A stretch of DNA of 64,000 nucleotides from JALZAA01 sp035316025 (GCA_035316025.1 DATFXL010000070.1:8216-72215), one strand, 5' to 3'; numbered from the stretch's first letter, positions 18,102 to 27,190 are shown. Numbers and translations are program-made. The notes: generated by a model from the sequence alone, not told the origin.

Positions 18102-18598
18102 CAGAGGTATCCGCTGCCCGGTGGGGCCTGCGGCGGTGGCTGGCCGGTCTCGAGCGCGCGCCGCCGCATCTCCTCCATCTGCCCCTGCGCTGACATCTGC
18201 TGCGTGAACAGCGTCGCCTGGATTCCGTGGAACAGGCCTTCCAGCCAGCCGACGAGCTGGGCCTGCGCGAGGCGCAGCTCGGACTCACTTGGAGCGTCGC
18301 CGGTGAACGGCAGGACGACCTCGCACAGCTCGGCCTTGAGGTCGGGCGACAGCACGTCCTCGAGCTCGTGGATCGATCGCTCGTGGATCTCGCGCAACGC
18401 GCGGCGCCCGGCGTCGTCGATCGGGGCCCGCCGGACTTCGTCGAGCATGTTGCGCACCATCGACGCGATCCGGATGAGTTTCGTCGGCCGGCTCACCTGC
18501 TCTTGCGGCGAGCTGCCGTCGCCGCCGCCACCGGCGGCGGGCTGCTGCACGACTTCTGGTTGGACGCGCTCGGATGTCGCGTCGGGTTCCTGTTCCAC
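18101..18598 (-). CDS. bpa: Bacterial proteasome activator Bpa
   Basis: This 165-residue protein matches the Bpa/PafE family (M. tuberculosis Rv3780), an ATP-independent ring that opens the 20S proteasome gate and delivers unfolded proteins. A low-complexity N-terminus (1-35) precedes a helical core with KLIRIASMVRNMLDEVRRAP and ELCEVVLPF. The C-terminus GSGYL is the expected HbYX-like docking tail. It implies that this organism has a 20S proteasome, although no proteasome subunit is in the window. It is the first gene of a bpa-aroG-kgd unit. Confidence 0.88.
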   Translation of the reverse strand: MEQEPDATSERVQPEVVQQPAAGGGGDGSSPQEQVSRPTKLIRIASMVRNMLDEVRRAPIDDAGRRALREIHERSIHELEDVLSPDLKAELCEVVLPFTGDAPSESELRLAQAQLVGWLEGLFHGIQATLFTQQMSAQGQMEEMRRRALETGQPPPQAPPGSGYL

Positions 18599-18609
18599 GT
18601 GTCCTCTCC

Positions 18610-18627
18610 CTCCCGTGCCCTCGGGAG
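18610..18627. terminator. Small hairpin between SDR and bpa
   Basis: CTCCCG (18610-18615) and CGGGAG (18622-18627) form a six-base GC-rich stem with a six-base loop. It may end transcription of the upstream SDR gene on the minus strand or lie in the bpa leader. The evidence is weak. Confidence 0.3.
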
Positions 18628-18677
18628 CCTTCCCAGGATAGAAGGTGCCCCGAGCCGCTCCCGAAGGGTTCAGCCGA

Positions 18678-19481
18678 TCAGCGGCTTTCGAGTGTGCCCC
18701 CGCGGACTCCGGGCGGGACCCGGCCCCGCGCGTCCCGGGTGCGCGGTCCGGGCACGTCGTGGAAGCGGTAGGGCTCAGGCTCCCGCCCCGGCTGGCACAC
18801 CCAGCACTCGCCCGTCCGGCCCGTCTGGATGATGCGCAGCACCGCCTCCGCGATCTGGGTTGGCGGCATCAACGGAAAGTCCGCCTCCCGCAGCAGGCGG
18901 CGCTCGTTCTCACCGACGATGTTGGTGTCGGTCATGCCGGGGTTCACGGTGTTCGCAGTGATGCTCGTAGCGAGAAGCGATGGCGCGACGCTGCGGATGA
19001 ACCCGACGACCGCGTGCTTGCTCAGGTCGTAGACGGGATCGGGCGCGAACGGGATGATCCCCGCGAGCGAGGACGTGGCGACGATCGCGCCCCCGCCGCG
19101 ACGCTTCATCGCGCGCACCGCCGCGCGCGTGCCGTACACGACCCCGTCGACGTTGACCCGCATGATGAGCCGGTACAGGTCGTCCGGCAGGGTGTCGATG
19201 TCGGGATGGCCGATCGCAATCCCGGCGTTGAGGAAGGCGATGTCGAGCCCTCCGAGCTCCCGCTCGACCGCCGCGAACGCGGCGTCGACCTCGGCGGCCT
19301 CGCCGACGTCGGCGCGATGGAACACCCCGCCGACGGCGTCGGCGACGGCTCGGCCGGCGTCCTCGGTGAGATCCACGACGCCGATTCGGGCGCCTTCCGT
19401 CGCGAGCAGCTCGGCCGTCGCCTTGCCGATGCCCGACGCCGCTCCCGTGATCAGCGCGGCCTTGCCGTCGAGTGCCGCCAC
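18678..19481 (-). CDS. Short-chain dehydrogenase/reductase
   Basis: This 267-residue classical SDR has the cofactor motif TGAASGIG at about residues 12-19, the NAG motif in FLNAGIAIG, and the catalytic Ser and YDLSK (TSSLAG...VYDLSK). Acidic residues after the second strand (VVDLTED) suggest NAD rather than NADP. It has an unusual Arg/Gly-rich C-terminal tail of about 25 residues. It lies nine bases downstream of the alpha/beta hydrolase and is probably in the same transcript. The substrate is unknown. Confidence 0.85.
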   Translation of the reverse strand: MAALDGKAALITGAASGIGKATAELLATEGARIGVVDLTEDAGRAVADAVGGVFHRADVGEAAEVDAAFAAVERELGGLDIAFLNAGIAIGHPDIDTLPDDLYRLIMRVNVDGVVYGTRAAVRAMKRRGGGAIVATSSLAGIIPFAPDPVYDLSKHAVVGFIRSVAPSLLATSITANTVNPGMTDTNIVGENERRLLREADFPLMPPTQIAEAVLRIIQTGRTGECWVCQPGREPEPYRFHDVPGPRTRDARGRVPPGVRGGTLESR

Positions 19482-19490
19482 GACCGCAGG

Positions 19491-20366
19491 CTACGGGCTC
19501 GACTTGGTGTGGCGCTCGAGCCAGTCGACGAGGTCGGCCGTCACCTCGTCCCGGTTGATCTCGTTGAAGATCTCGTGGCGCGCGTCCTCGTAGCCGATGA
19601 CCGTGACGTCACGGACGCCCGCATCGCGGTAGCGCCGCGCCACCAGCTCCACGAGGGCCATCGCCCCGCTCAGGGGATCGGCGCTCCCCGACATCAGGAG
19701 GATCGGGAGGTCGGAACGGATGCTCCCGAGCGCATCGGCGTCGACGGGCCGCTTGGCGGCGGCCGCCATGTCGGCCAGTGCGTCAGCATCGGCGCTGAAG
19801 CCGCAGGCGGGATCCGCGATGTAGAGATCGACCTCGGCGGCGTCGCGGCTCAACCAGTCGAAGTCCGTGCGCCCCTCGAAGGCCTCGTTGCCCGGCATGC
19901 GATCGAGTGAGGTGTCTGCGTCGAGCGCACCGAAGATGATGTCGACGGCGGACGTTCCCGTCAGCACCGCGGCCGCGATCTCGTCGCTGTGGTCGAGCAG
20001 GTACTGCTGCGCGACGAAGGAGCCCAGGGAGTGCCCGAGGAGCACTCGGGGAGTGCCACCGGTGCGGGCATCGATCGCCTCGCCCACGGTCACGAGGTCG
20101 TCGACCAGCGCGTTCCACCCGTCCGGCCCGAAGTGCCCGAACTCGCTCGCGCTGCGCACGCTCTGTCCATGGCCCCGATGATCGTGCGAGTAGACCGCGA
20201 AGCCGGCCGCGCCGAGCGCGACGGCGAGCCGGCCGTACCGCGCCGAGTGCTCGCCGAGGCCGTGTGAGACCTGCACGGCGGCACGGGCGGCGCCGGTCGC
20301 CGGCCAGTGCCGCACGAACAACTCGACGCCGCCGCGGCCGGGAACGATGAAGGTCGATTCCGCCAC
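19491..20366 (-). CDS. Alpha/beta hydrolase, monoacylglycerol-lipase-like
   Basis: This 291-residue protein of the hydrolase_4 type has the oxyanion region SHGLGEHSARY, HDHRGHGQS, the nucleophile in LLGHSLGSF, the acid in GSADPLSG and the histidine in YEDARHEIFNE. This set matches bacterial monoacylglycerol lipases and lysophospholipases. There is no signal peptide. It is followed by an SDR in the same direction. The natural ester substrate is not known. Confidence 0.83.
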   Translation of the reverse strand: MAESTFIVPGRGGVELFVRHWPATGAARAAVQVSHGLGEHSARYGRLAVALGAAGFAVYSHDHRGHGQSVRSASEFGHFGPDGWNALVDDLVTVGEAIDARTGGTPRVLLGHSLGSFVAQQYLLDHSDEIAAAVLTGTSAVDIIFGALDADTSLDRMPGNEAFEGRTDFDWLSRDAAEVDLYIADPACGFSADADALADMAAAAKRPVDADALGSIRSDLPILLMSGSADPLSGAMALVELVARRYRDAGVRDVTVIGYEDARHEIFNEINRDEVTADLVDWLERHTKSSP

Positions 20367-20398
20367 GTTCCCAGCCTCGCGCGGCGTCGATCATCCGC

Positions 20399-21220
20399 TC
20401 ACTTCGCCGCGCTCCCGCTGCGCGCCGCCGCCCGGTCGGGCTTCTCGGCGTCACCCGTCTCGAGCAGCGTCTTGAGGCCCGACACCACGCGCGGCCAGCC
20501 GCCGCTGATCATCTCGACGACCTTGCTGCCGGGCTCGAACCCGTCGTGCACGACCGTGAGGCGGACGACCTCACCGTCGGGCTCGATGTCGAAGGTGACC
20601 TTCGAGCGGGGCTCGGCTGCGATCCGGGCGCGGAGGTCCTCGTCGATGCCGACGATCTCGGCCCATTCGGGGGTGAAGGTGTGCCATGTGTACGAGAGTC
20701 GGCGGTACGGATCCGACTCGAGCACGACCTGCTCCGGATCGGCGACGCTCACGCCCCGCTGATGCAGGGTCATCGTGGATCCGGGCTGCCAGTCCGACTC
20801 GAACGACATGCCCCAGTAACGCTCGGTGAACGCGGGGTCGGTGAGCGCCTGCCACAGCCGCTCCGGCGTCGTGCGGATATAGGTGGTGTATACGAACTCG
20901 GGCTTCTCCATCGGTGTGTCCTCCAGTGCTCGCTTCAGGTCGGCCAGGGCCTCGACCCGTCCTCGGTCGTAGTGATCGATCCATCGCTCGGCGATGTCGT
21001 TGATGGGCGCCGCGTTCAGGTAGTGCAACTTCTCTCGGCCCTGCCGCACCGTCGTGACGACGCCGGCCGCCTCGAGCAGCGCGAGGTGCTTGCTGACCGA
21101 CTGCCGCGCCATCGCGAGGCCGCCGCAGAGCTCGTGCAGCGTCTGCCCGTTGCGGGCGTTCAGGCTGTCGAGCAGGCGACGGCGACTCGGATCGGCCAGC
21201 GCCCGGAACACTGCATCCAT
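20399..21220 (-). CDS. ArsR-type regulator fused to SRPBCC (AHSA1) domain
   Basis: This 273-residue fusion starts at ATG 21220. Residues 1-95 form an ArsR-type winged helix (MDAVFRALADPSRRRLLDSL, then MARQSVSKHLALLEAAGVV). Residues 110-255 form an SRPBCC/AHSA1 ligand-binding domain (EFVYTTYIRTTPERLWQALT, RYWGMSFESDW). A basic Ala/Arg tail closes the protein. No ArsR metal-binding cysteines (CxC) are seen in the helix-turn-helix part, so a small organic ligand bound by the SRPBCC cavity is more likely to be the signal. Two palindromes directly upstream fit autorepression. Confidence 0.85.
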   Translation of the reverse strand: MDAVFRALADPSRRRLLDSLNARNGQTLHELCGGLAMARQSVSKHLALLEAAGVVTTVRQGREKLHYLNAAPINDIAERWIDHYDRGRVEALADLKRALEDTPMEKPEFVYTTYIRTTPERLWQALTDPAFTERYWGMSFESDWQPGSTMTLHQRGVSVADPEQVVLESDPYRRLSYTWHTFTPEWAEIVGIDEDLRARIAAEPRSKVTFDIEPDGEVVRLTVVHDGFEPGSKVVEMISGGWPRVVSGLKTLLETGDAEKPDRAAARSGSAAK

Positions 21221-21237
21221 CAGGTCATCTCCCACAT

Positions 21238-21281
21238 GCAGCCGTTTGGCTGCCTTTTCACATAAGCAGCCGATCGGCTGC
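21238..21281. promoter_or_regulatory. Twin palindromic operator of the ArsR-SRPBCC gene
   Basis: GCAGCC-GTTT-GGCTGC at 21238-21253 and GCAGCC-GATC-GGCTGC at 21266-21281 share identical arms, and their centres are 28 bases apart. They lie 18-61 bases upstream of the regulator's start codon. This is the expected arrangement for two dimers bound over the promoter. Confidence 0.6.
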
Positions 21282-21546
21282 ATGTCAAGAGGGTGGTCGG
21301 CTTCAGGTCGACGTCTTCGGGAGGCCGCTTCCTGACCAAAAGGCGCCTGATGCTGCGGGCGCGTGAGTTCGACTCCCTCGAGCCGAGTCACCGAGCGGAG
21401 AGCGTCAGCCCCGACTTCCGTCCTTCAACAAGCCGAGCGGGGCGGTCACTTCGCGGCGCGGGAAGGGCCCGACCTCTTCAGCGACGAGATGCGTACGGCG
21501 TACCGTGCGCCGCATATCGGTGCGGGTGTGCAACTTGAAGCCGCTG
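21282..21546. other. Intergenic stretch with no gene recognised
   Basis: Between the ArsR operator and the tRNA I see no credible reading frame, no promoter pair I would defend and no strong repeat. It probably carries the distal promoter of the minus-strand regulator and the 3' trailer of the tRNA. Confidence 0.4.
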
Positions 21547-21618
21547 CGCCCTCGGCAGGATTCGAACCTGCGCACATGGCTCCGGAGGCCACTGCTCTAT
21601 CCCCTGAGCTACGAGGGC
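21547..21618 (-). tRNA. tRNA-Arg (anticodon CCG)
   Basis: The minus strand folds into a complete cloverleaf: acceptor GCCCTCG/CGAGGGC, D-arm GCTC/GAGC, anticodon arm GTGGC-CTCCGGA-GCCAT with anticodon CCG, and T-arm GCAGG-TTCGAAT-CCTGC. The discriminator is G and no CCA is encoded. It reads CGG arginine codons, which are frequent here. It lies beside argS, on the opposite strand. Confidence 0.95.
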
Positions 21619-21781
21619 TCGGCGAGCGAGGGTACCAACGGCTCGCGTCCATTGGTCGCCCTCGCCAGCTCGGGCTCCTGCGTCGGCGGTCGGCAGAGCC
21701 GCCGCCGACGCGCCCCTGAGCTACGAGGGCTCGGCGAGCGCCCCTGAGCTCCGAGGGCTCGGCGAGCGAGGGTGCCAACGG
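21601..21781. repeat. Three copies of the tRNA-Arg 5' end plus its leader
   Basis: A 41-base stretch at 21601-21641 covers the first 18 bases of the tRNA and 23 bases upstream of it. It recurs at 21741-21781 with two mismatches. Its first 28 bases recur exactly at 21713-21740, directly abutting the third copy. The copies at 21713 and 21741 have no rest of a tRNA attached. A 9-bp hairpin (21681-21689 with 21702-21710) lies between copy one and the tandem pair. Confidence 0.8.
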
Positions 21782-21868
21782 GTGTTCACCAACTCTCGCG
21801 GTCGATGAGAGGCACCGAAGTACGATGCGGCAACAGGTGGCGCACTGCGTGTCGCCCGTCTTCGCTTC

Positions 21869-23524
21869 GTGATCCGTGACGAGCTTCGTAACAGCCTGCG
21901 TGACGCGCTGAACGCGGCCGGGCTCCCCGAGCCGCCGAACGGTGTCGCGCTCGAGCCGAGCGACCCGGACCTCGGGCGGGGAGACTGGGCGAGCCCGGTC
22001 GCTCTGCAGACGGCCAAGGCGGCGAAGCTTCCGCCGCGCGTGATCGCCGATCGCGTGAAATCCGCCTTGGAAACCATGCCACCCCGGCACCTCGATCACA
22101 TCGAGATCGCCGACCCGGGGTTTCTCAATCTCTTCCTGTCGCCGTCGTGGCTCCACGATGTGTTGCGGGAAGTGGTGGCGGCCGGCGACACCTACGGGCG
22201 GGACGACACGCTGCGCGGCCGCCGGATCAACCTCGAGTTCGTCTCGCTCAATCCGACCGGGCCCATCCACGCCGGGGGTGCCCGATGGGTGGCGGTCGGC
22301 GACGCCATCGCGAACCTGCTCGCGGCGCAGGGTGCGGTCGTCCATCGCGAGTACTACTTGAACGACGCGGGCGGACAGCTCGACGCCTTCGGCGCCTCGT
22401 TGTACGCGCGATACCAGGGCGAGGAGCCGCCCGAGGACGGCTACCGCGGCGACTACCTGGTCGAGATGGCGGCGCGCATGCGTGAGGAGCTCGGCGACGA
22501 CGTGACGCCGGACCAGGCGCGTGAATGGGGTTACCACGACGCCGTGCGCTCGGTGCAACGAGACCTCGAGCGGATCGGCGTGCACTTCGACACCTGGTTC
22601 TCTGAACGCACGTTGCACGACCGCGGCGAAGTGGCCGACGTGCTCCGGCTGCTGGGCGAACGTGGCCAGATCTACGAGCAGGACGGCGCGATCTGGCTGC
22701 GGACGTCGGCACTCGGCGACCAGCGCGACCGCGTGCTCGTCAAGAGCGACGGGACGCCGACGTACCTTCTTCCGGACCTCGCCTACCACCGGGACAAGTT
22801 CGCCCGCGGCTGGGAGCACCTCATCGACATCTGGGGCTCGGATCACCACGGCCAGGTGAAATCGCTCCAGGCCGGTCTCGAGCTGTTGGGGTTCCCGCCG
22901 GGCGAGCCGGAGATCATCCTGGGCCAGCTCGTGCGGATCGAACGGGGCGGCGAGCTCGTCCGCCTCTCCCGCCGCGCCGGTCAGATCATCACGCTCGCAG
23001 ACATCCTCGACGAGGTCGACCCCGACGTCGCGCGGCTGACCTTCCTGCTCCAGGGCGTCGACACGCCGCAGACATTCGATCTGGACGTCGTCACGTCGCA
23101 GTCGATGGAGAACCCCGTCTACTACGTGCAGTACGCGCACGCTCGCATCGCCTCGATCGAGCGGAAGGCGAGCGAGCGCGGCGTGACACGCCTCCGGCTC
23201 GATCAGGTCGATCTCTCCATGCTCGTGCACGAACGCGAGGCGGATCTTCTTCGCTCGCTCGCGCTGTATCCGGAAGCGGTACGGGAGGCGGCCGAGCTGC
23301 GCGCCCCGCATCGAGTGACGACGTGGGTGCGCGACTTCGCCAAGCACTTCCACGGCTTCTACCGGGACTGCCGCGTCATCAGCGAGGACGACGCGCTCAC
23401 GCAGGCCCGCCTATGGCTGTCCGAGGCGTGCCGGATCGGACTTGCCGACGCGCTGGGCCTGCTGGGTGTCTCGGCTCCCGACGAGATGGCACGCCTCGAC
23501 GACGAAACCGAGCAGCAGCAATGA
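21869..23524 (+). CDS. argS: Arginyl-tRNA synthetase
   Basis: This 551-residue class I synthetase charges tRNA-Arg. The N-terminal Add-1 domain (1-90) is followed by the HIGH-type motif NPTGPIHAGGAR, the ArgRS signature WGSDHHGQVK, and LSRRAGQIITLADIL in the KMSKS position. The DALR anticodon-binding domain is C-terminal (TTWVRDFAKHFHGFYRDCRV). The start is GTG 21869. It overlaps lysA by four bases (ATGA). The order argS-lysA-hom-thrC is conserved in Actinobacteria. Confidence 0.95.
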   Translation: MIRDELRNSLRDALNAAGLPEPPNGVALEPSDPDLGRGDWASPVALQTAKAAKLPPRVIADRVKSALETMPPRHLDHIEIADPGFLNLFLSPSWLHDVLREVVAAGDTYGRDDTLRGRRINLEFVSLNPTGPIHAGGARWVAVGDAIANLLAAQGAVVHREYYLNDAGGQLDAFGASLYARYQGEEPPEDGYRGDYLVEMAARMREELGDDVTPDQAREWGYHDAVRSVQRDLERIGVHFDTWFSERTLHDRGEVADVLRLLGERGQIYEQDGAIWLRTSALGDQRDRVLVKSDGTPTYLLPDLAYHRDKFARGWEHLIDIWGSDHHGQVKSLQAGLELLGFPPGEPEIILGQLVRIERGGELVRLSRRAGQIITLADILDEVDPDVARLTFLLQGVDTPQTFDLDVVTSQSMENPVYYVQYAHARIASIERKASERGVTRLRLDQVDLSMLVHEREADLLRSLALYPEAVREAAELRAPHRVTTWVRDFAKHFHGFYRDCRVISEDDALTQARLWLSEACRIGLADALGLLGVSAPDEMARLDDETEQQQ

Positions 23525-24807
23525 CGGCGCCGGTCGAACCCGAGCTGATTCCGCCTGCGCTCCGCGACGCGGGCCTGCTCGAGCAACTCGCCGCCGAGCA
23601 CGGCACACCGCTCTTCGTCTACGACGAGGGGGATCTCCGGCGCCGGTGTCGCGAGTACACCGCCGCCTTCGGCGAGGGTTGCGTCGCGTACGCCGGCAAG
23701 GCGTTCCTGTGCACGGCGATGGCCCGACTCGTCGCCGAGGAGGGGCTCCATCTCGACGTCGCCACGGGCGGCGAGCTGTCGGTGGCCCTCCACGCCCGGT
23801 TCCCGGCCCGTCGGGTCGTCTTCCACGGCAACAACAAGTCGACGGACGAGATCGCGCAGGCTCTCGACGCCGGCGTCGGACGCATCGTCGCCGACTCGTT
23901 CGACGAGCTCGACCGTCTCGAGCACCTCGCCACCGGTCGCGCCAATCGCCCCACGGTCCTCGTGCGCGTCACGCCGGGGGTCGAGGCCCACACGCACGAC
24001 TTCATCGAGACGGGCACCCTCGATTCGAAGTTCGGCTTCGCGGTGCACGACGGCGTCGCCCTCGAGGCGGCCCGCCGCGTCGTCGAGAGCCCGACGCTCC
24101 ACTTCGGCGGATTGCACTCCCACATCGGCTCGATGATCGAGCGGCTCGACGCCTACGCCCGTGCTACTGCGATTGTCGTCGATCTCTGCGCCGCCATCGA
24201 GCAGTCGACCGGGACGCGCGTCGACGAGGTGAACTTGGGCGGTGGTCTCGCCACGCGGTACCTCGCGACCGACCCCGTCATGTCATTGGCCGACTATGAG
24301 ACCACCCTGCGAACGACGTTGAAGGATTGTGTCGCGAGCGCCGGAATCGAGGAAGTGCCCCGGCTCATGGTGGAGCCCGGCCGCTCCATCTCGGCGGCGG
24401 CGGCGATCACGCTGTATCGAGTGGGCACCGTGAAGACCATCCCCGACGGCCGGACGTACGTCGCCGTCGACGGGGGCATGAGCGACAACCCGCGCCCTGT
24501 GCTCTACGGCGCCGGGTACGAGGCATATCTTCCCGCCCGCGCCGACGATTCCCGGCCGCTCGTATGCTCGATCGCGGGCAAGCACTGCGAGCAGGGCGAC
24601 CTCGTCGTCGCCGACGCCCGCCTTCCCGACGGTGTGCGGGTCGATGATCTGCTCGCCGTCCCCGTCACCGGCGCGTACGGCTACTCGATGGCGTCGAATT
24701 ACAACAAGGTGCCGCGCCCGGCCGTGGTGTTCGTGCGCGACGGTCGCGCCCGGGTCGTCGTGCGGCGCGAGTCGCCGGTTGATCTCATCCGCCTCGACGA
24801 GTTCTAG
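23521..24807 (+). CDS. lysA: Diaminopimelate decarboxylase
   Basis: This 428-residue PLP enzyme converts meso-diaminopimelate to lysine. The PLP lysine is in CVAYAGKAFLC, the glycine-rich phosphate site in NLGGGLATRY, and the substrate-binding stretch in MVEPGRSIS. Start ATG 23521 overlaps the argS stop, so the two are translationally coupled. It is followed after 17 bases by hom. Confidence 0.94.
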   Translation: MTAPVEPELIPPALRDAGLLEQLAAEHGTPLFVYDEGDLRRRCREYTAAFGEGCVAYAGKAFLCTAMARLVAEEGLHLDVATGGELSVALHARFPARRVVFHGNNKSTDEIAQALDAGVGRIVADSFDELDRLEHLATGRANRPTVLVRVTPGVEAHTHDFIETGTLDSKFGFAVHDGVALEAARRVVESPTLHFGGLHSHIGSMIERLDAYARATAIVVDLCAAIEQSTGTRVDEVNLGGGLATRYLATDPVMSLADYETTLRTTLKDCVASAGIEEVPRLMVEPGRSISAAAAITLYRVGTVKTIPDGRTYVAVDGGMSDNPRPVLYGAGYEAYLPARADDSRPLVCSIAGKHCEQGDLVVADARLPDGVRVDDLLAVPVTGAYGYSMASNYNKVPRPAVVFVRDGRARVVVRRESPVDLIRLDEF

Positions 24808-24824
24808 AGCGCGAGACTGACGCG

Positions 24825-26129
24825 ATGGCCTACCCGCTGCGCGACGAGACCGTGCGGGTCGGCCTGCTCGGGTGTGGGCACGTCGGCTCGGCGCTGGTGC
24901 GACTCATCGATGAGCACGCCGACGTGATCGAGAGCCGCGCCGGCGTACGCATCGAGGTGGCCAGCGTCGCGGTGAGGAACCTCGCTCGCGAGCGGGACGT
25001 TCCGCTGCCGGCGGGGCGGTTCACTCGTGACGCCGAGGAAGTCGTTACCGATCCCGACATCGACGTCGTCGTCGAGGTGATCGGCGGGATCGAACCGGCC
25101 CGCTCGCTGATCACCGAGGCGCTCAAGCGCGGTAAGCCTGTCGTCACCGCGAACAAGGAGCTCCTCGCCAACGTCGGCAAGGAGTTGTTCGAGACGGCGG
25201 AGGGATCGGGTGTCGACCTGCTGTTCGAGGCGTCCGTAGCGGGTGGCATTCCCCTCATCCGACCGCTGCGTGAGTCGCTCGCCGGTGACCGCATCCGACG
25301 GGTGATCGGAATCGTGAACGGGACGACCAACTACATCCTCACGTGCATGACGGAGGACGGGTCGTCGTTCCACGACGCGCTCGCCGAAGCGCAGATGCTC
25401 GGCTACGCAGAGCGAGACCCGACGGCCGACATCGAGGGGTACGACGCTGCCGCGAAGGCCACGATCATCGCGTCGATCGCGTTCGGCGCCCGCGTGGTCG
25501 CCGGCGACGTCTACCGCGAGGGCATCGCCGAGATCAGCGACCACGACATCAGCTCGGCGCACGACCTCGGGTACGTCGTGAAGCTGTTGGCCGTCGCCGA
25601 GGAGGTCGACGGCGACCTCGCCGTGCGCGTGCACCCGTCGATGATCCCGGTGCACCATCCGCTGGCGTCCGTACGGGAGTCCTTCAACGCGCTGTTCATC
25701 GAAGCCGACGCCGTCGGTGAGCTGATGCTGTACGGGCGGGGTGCGGGCGGGAGCCCGACCGCCTCGGCGGTGCTCGGCGACCTCATCGATGCGGCCAAGA
25801 ACCTCACGTCGGGCGGACGGGGGGCGACGATCGGCGCGCTGAGCCACCGCCGGGTCCGGCCCATCGACGAGGTCGAGTCGCAGTTCTACTTGCTGATGGA
25901 AGTCGCCGATCAGCCCGGCGTGCTCGCGAAGATCGCCGACCAGTTCGGCCGCCACAGAGTGTCGATCAAGTCGATGCAGCAGCGCGGGATCGGCGACGAC
26001 GCCCGCCTGATCTTCGTGACGCACCGGGCGCGCGAAGCTGATCTCAGGGCGACCGTCCACGCGTTGCGCGACGTCGACGTCGTGCACCGGGTCGGGTCGG
26101 TGCTCCGTGTTCTGGGCGACGAAGACTGA
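24825..26129 (+). CDS. hom: Homoserine dehydrogenase
   Basis: This 434-residue enzyme reduces aspartate semialdehyde to homoserine. It has the Rossmann motif GLLGCGHVGSALV (about 13-25), the catalytic-domain signatures KPVVTANKELLA and GIVNGTTNYILT, and a C-terminal ACT domain (about 350-434: YLLMEVADQPGVLAKIADQF) that probably binds threonine for feedback inhibition. Its TGA shares one base with the thrC ATG. Confidence 0.95.
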   Translation: MAYPLRDETVRVGLLGCGHVGSALVRLIDEHADVIESRAGVRIEVASVAVRNLARERDVPLPAGRFTRDAEEVVTDPDIDVVVEVIGGIEPARSLITEALKRGKPVVTANKELLANVGKELFETAEGSGVDLLFEASVAGGIPLIRPLRESLAGDRIRRVIGIVNGTTNYILTCMTEDGSSFHDALAEAQMLGYAERDPTADIEGYDAAAKATIIASIAFGARVVAGDVYREGIAEISDHDISSAHDLGYVVKLLAVAEEVDGDLAVRVHPSMIPVHHPLASVRESFNALFIEADAVGELMLYGRGAGGSPTASAVLGDLIDAAKNLTSGGRGATIGALSHRRVRPIDEVESQFYLLMEVADQPGVLAKIADQFGRHRVSIKSMQQRGIGDDARLIFVTHRAREADLRATVHALRDVDVVHRVGSVLRVLGDED

Positions 26130-27190
26130 TGGCGCAGGGGCGGCCGTGGCCGGGCGTGATCGCCGCGTACCGCGATTACCTGCCGGTAAGCGGCGCGACC
26201 CCAGTCGTGACGCTGCTCGAAGGGGGCACACCACTCGTCGAAGCGCCGCACCTGTCCGAGCGGACCGGCGCGAGGGTGCTGCTGAAGCTCGAGGGTCTCA
26301 ACCCAACCGGCTCGTTCAAGGACCGCGGGATGACCCTGGCGATGTCGAAGGCCGTGGAGGACGGAGCCAAAGCGGTCATCTGCGCGTCCACCGGCAACAC
26401 TTCGGCCTCGGCCGCGGCGTACGCGGCGCGCGCCGGCTTGATCTGCGCCGTGGTCATTCCCGAAGGCTTCGTCGCGACCGGGAAGCTCGCCCAGGCGCTG
26501 ATCCACGGTGCGCGCGTCGTTCCGGTGCGTGGCAACTTCGACGCTGCCCTCGGCGTCGTGCGAGAGCTCGCCGAGCGGCGCAAGGTCACGATCGTCAATT
26601 CGATCAACCCGTTCCGCATCCAAGGTCAGAAGACAGCTTCGTTCGAGATCATCGACGCGCTCGGCGACGCGCCCGACGTGCACTGCATCCCGGTCGGGAA
26701 CGCGCTCAACATCGGCGCGTACTGGAAGGGTTACCTCGAGTACGAGGTGCATGGGCGCCCGAGCCGGCGACCTCGCATGCTGGGATGGCAGGCGCTGGGG
26801 GCGGCCCCGCTCGTGCACGGCGAGCCGGTTCCGTATCCCGAGACGGTGGCCACTGCGATCCGCATCGGGAACCCGGCGAACTGGGAGGGCGCGATCGCAG
26901 CACGCGACGAGTCGGGCGGCCACATCGGCGCGGTGAGCGACACCGAGATCATGGACGCGTACCAGCTCCTGGCGTCGGCCGAGGGTTGCTTCGTCGAGCC
27001 GGCGTCGGCGGCGGCGGTGGCGGGGCTCCTCAAAGCTTCGCACGACGCGCTCATCGGGAGCGACGAGACCGTGGTGTGCACGCTCACGGGTCACGGCCTC
27101 AAGGATCCCGAGCGGGCCATGGACGAGGTCGCGGTCGGGCATCCGGTCGACGCCACGCCCGACGCGGTGGCCGCCGAGCTCGGGCTCTGA
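26129..27190 (+). CDS. thrC: Threonine synthase
   Basis: This 353-residue fold type II PLP enzyme converts O-phosphohomoserine to threonine. The PLP lysine is in PTGSFKDRGMTLAMS and the phosphate loop is STGNTSASAA. Its length matches the short actinobacterial form. It requires a homoserine kinase. No GHMP-type thrB follows, although thrB is the usual neighbour; see the ApgM-family gene downstream. Confidence 0.94.
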   Translation: MAQGRPWPGVIAAYRDYLPVSGATPVVTLLEGGTPLVEAPHLSERTGARVLLKLEGLNPTGSFKDRGMTLAMSKAVEDGAKAVICASTGNTSASAAAYAARAGLICAVVIPEGFVATGKLAQALIHGARVVPVRGNFDAALGVVRELAERRKVTIVNSINPFRIQGQKTASFEIIDALGDAPDVHCIPVGNALNIGAYWKGYLEYEVHGRPSRRPRMLGWQALGAAPLVHGEPVPYPETVATAIRIGNPANWEGAIAARDESGGHIGAVSDTEIMDAYQLLASAEGCFVEPASAAAVAGLLKASHDALIGSDETVVCTLTGHGLKDPERAMDEVAVGHPVDATPDAVAAELGL

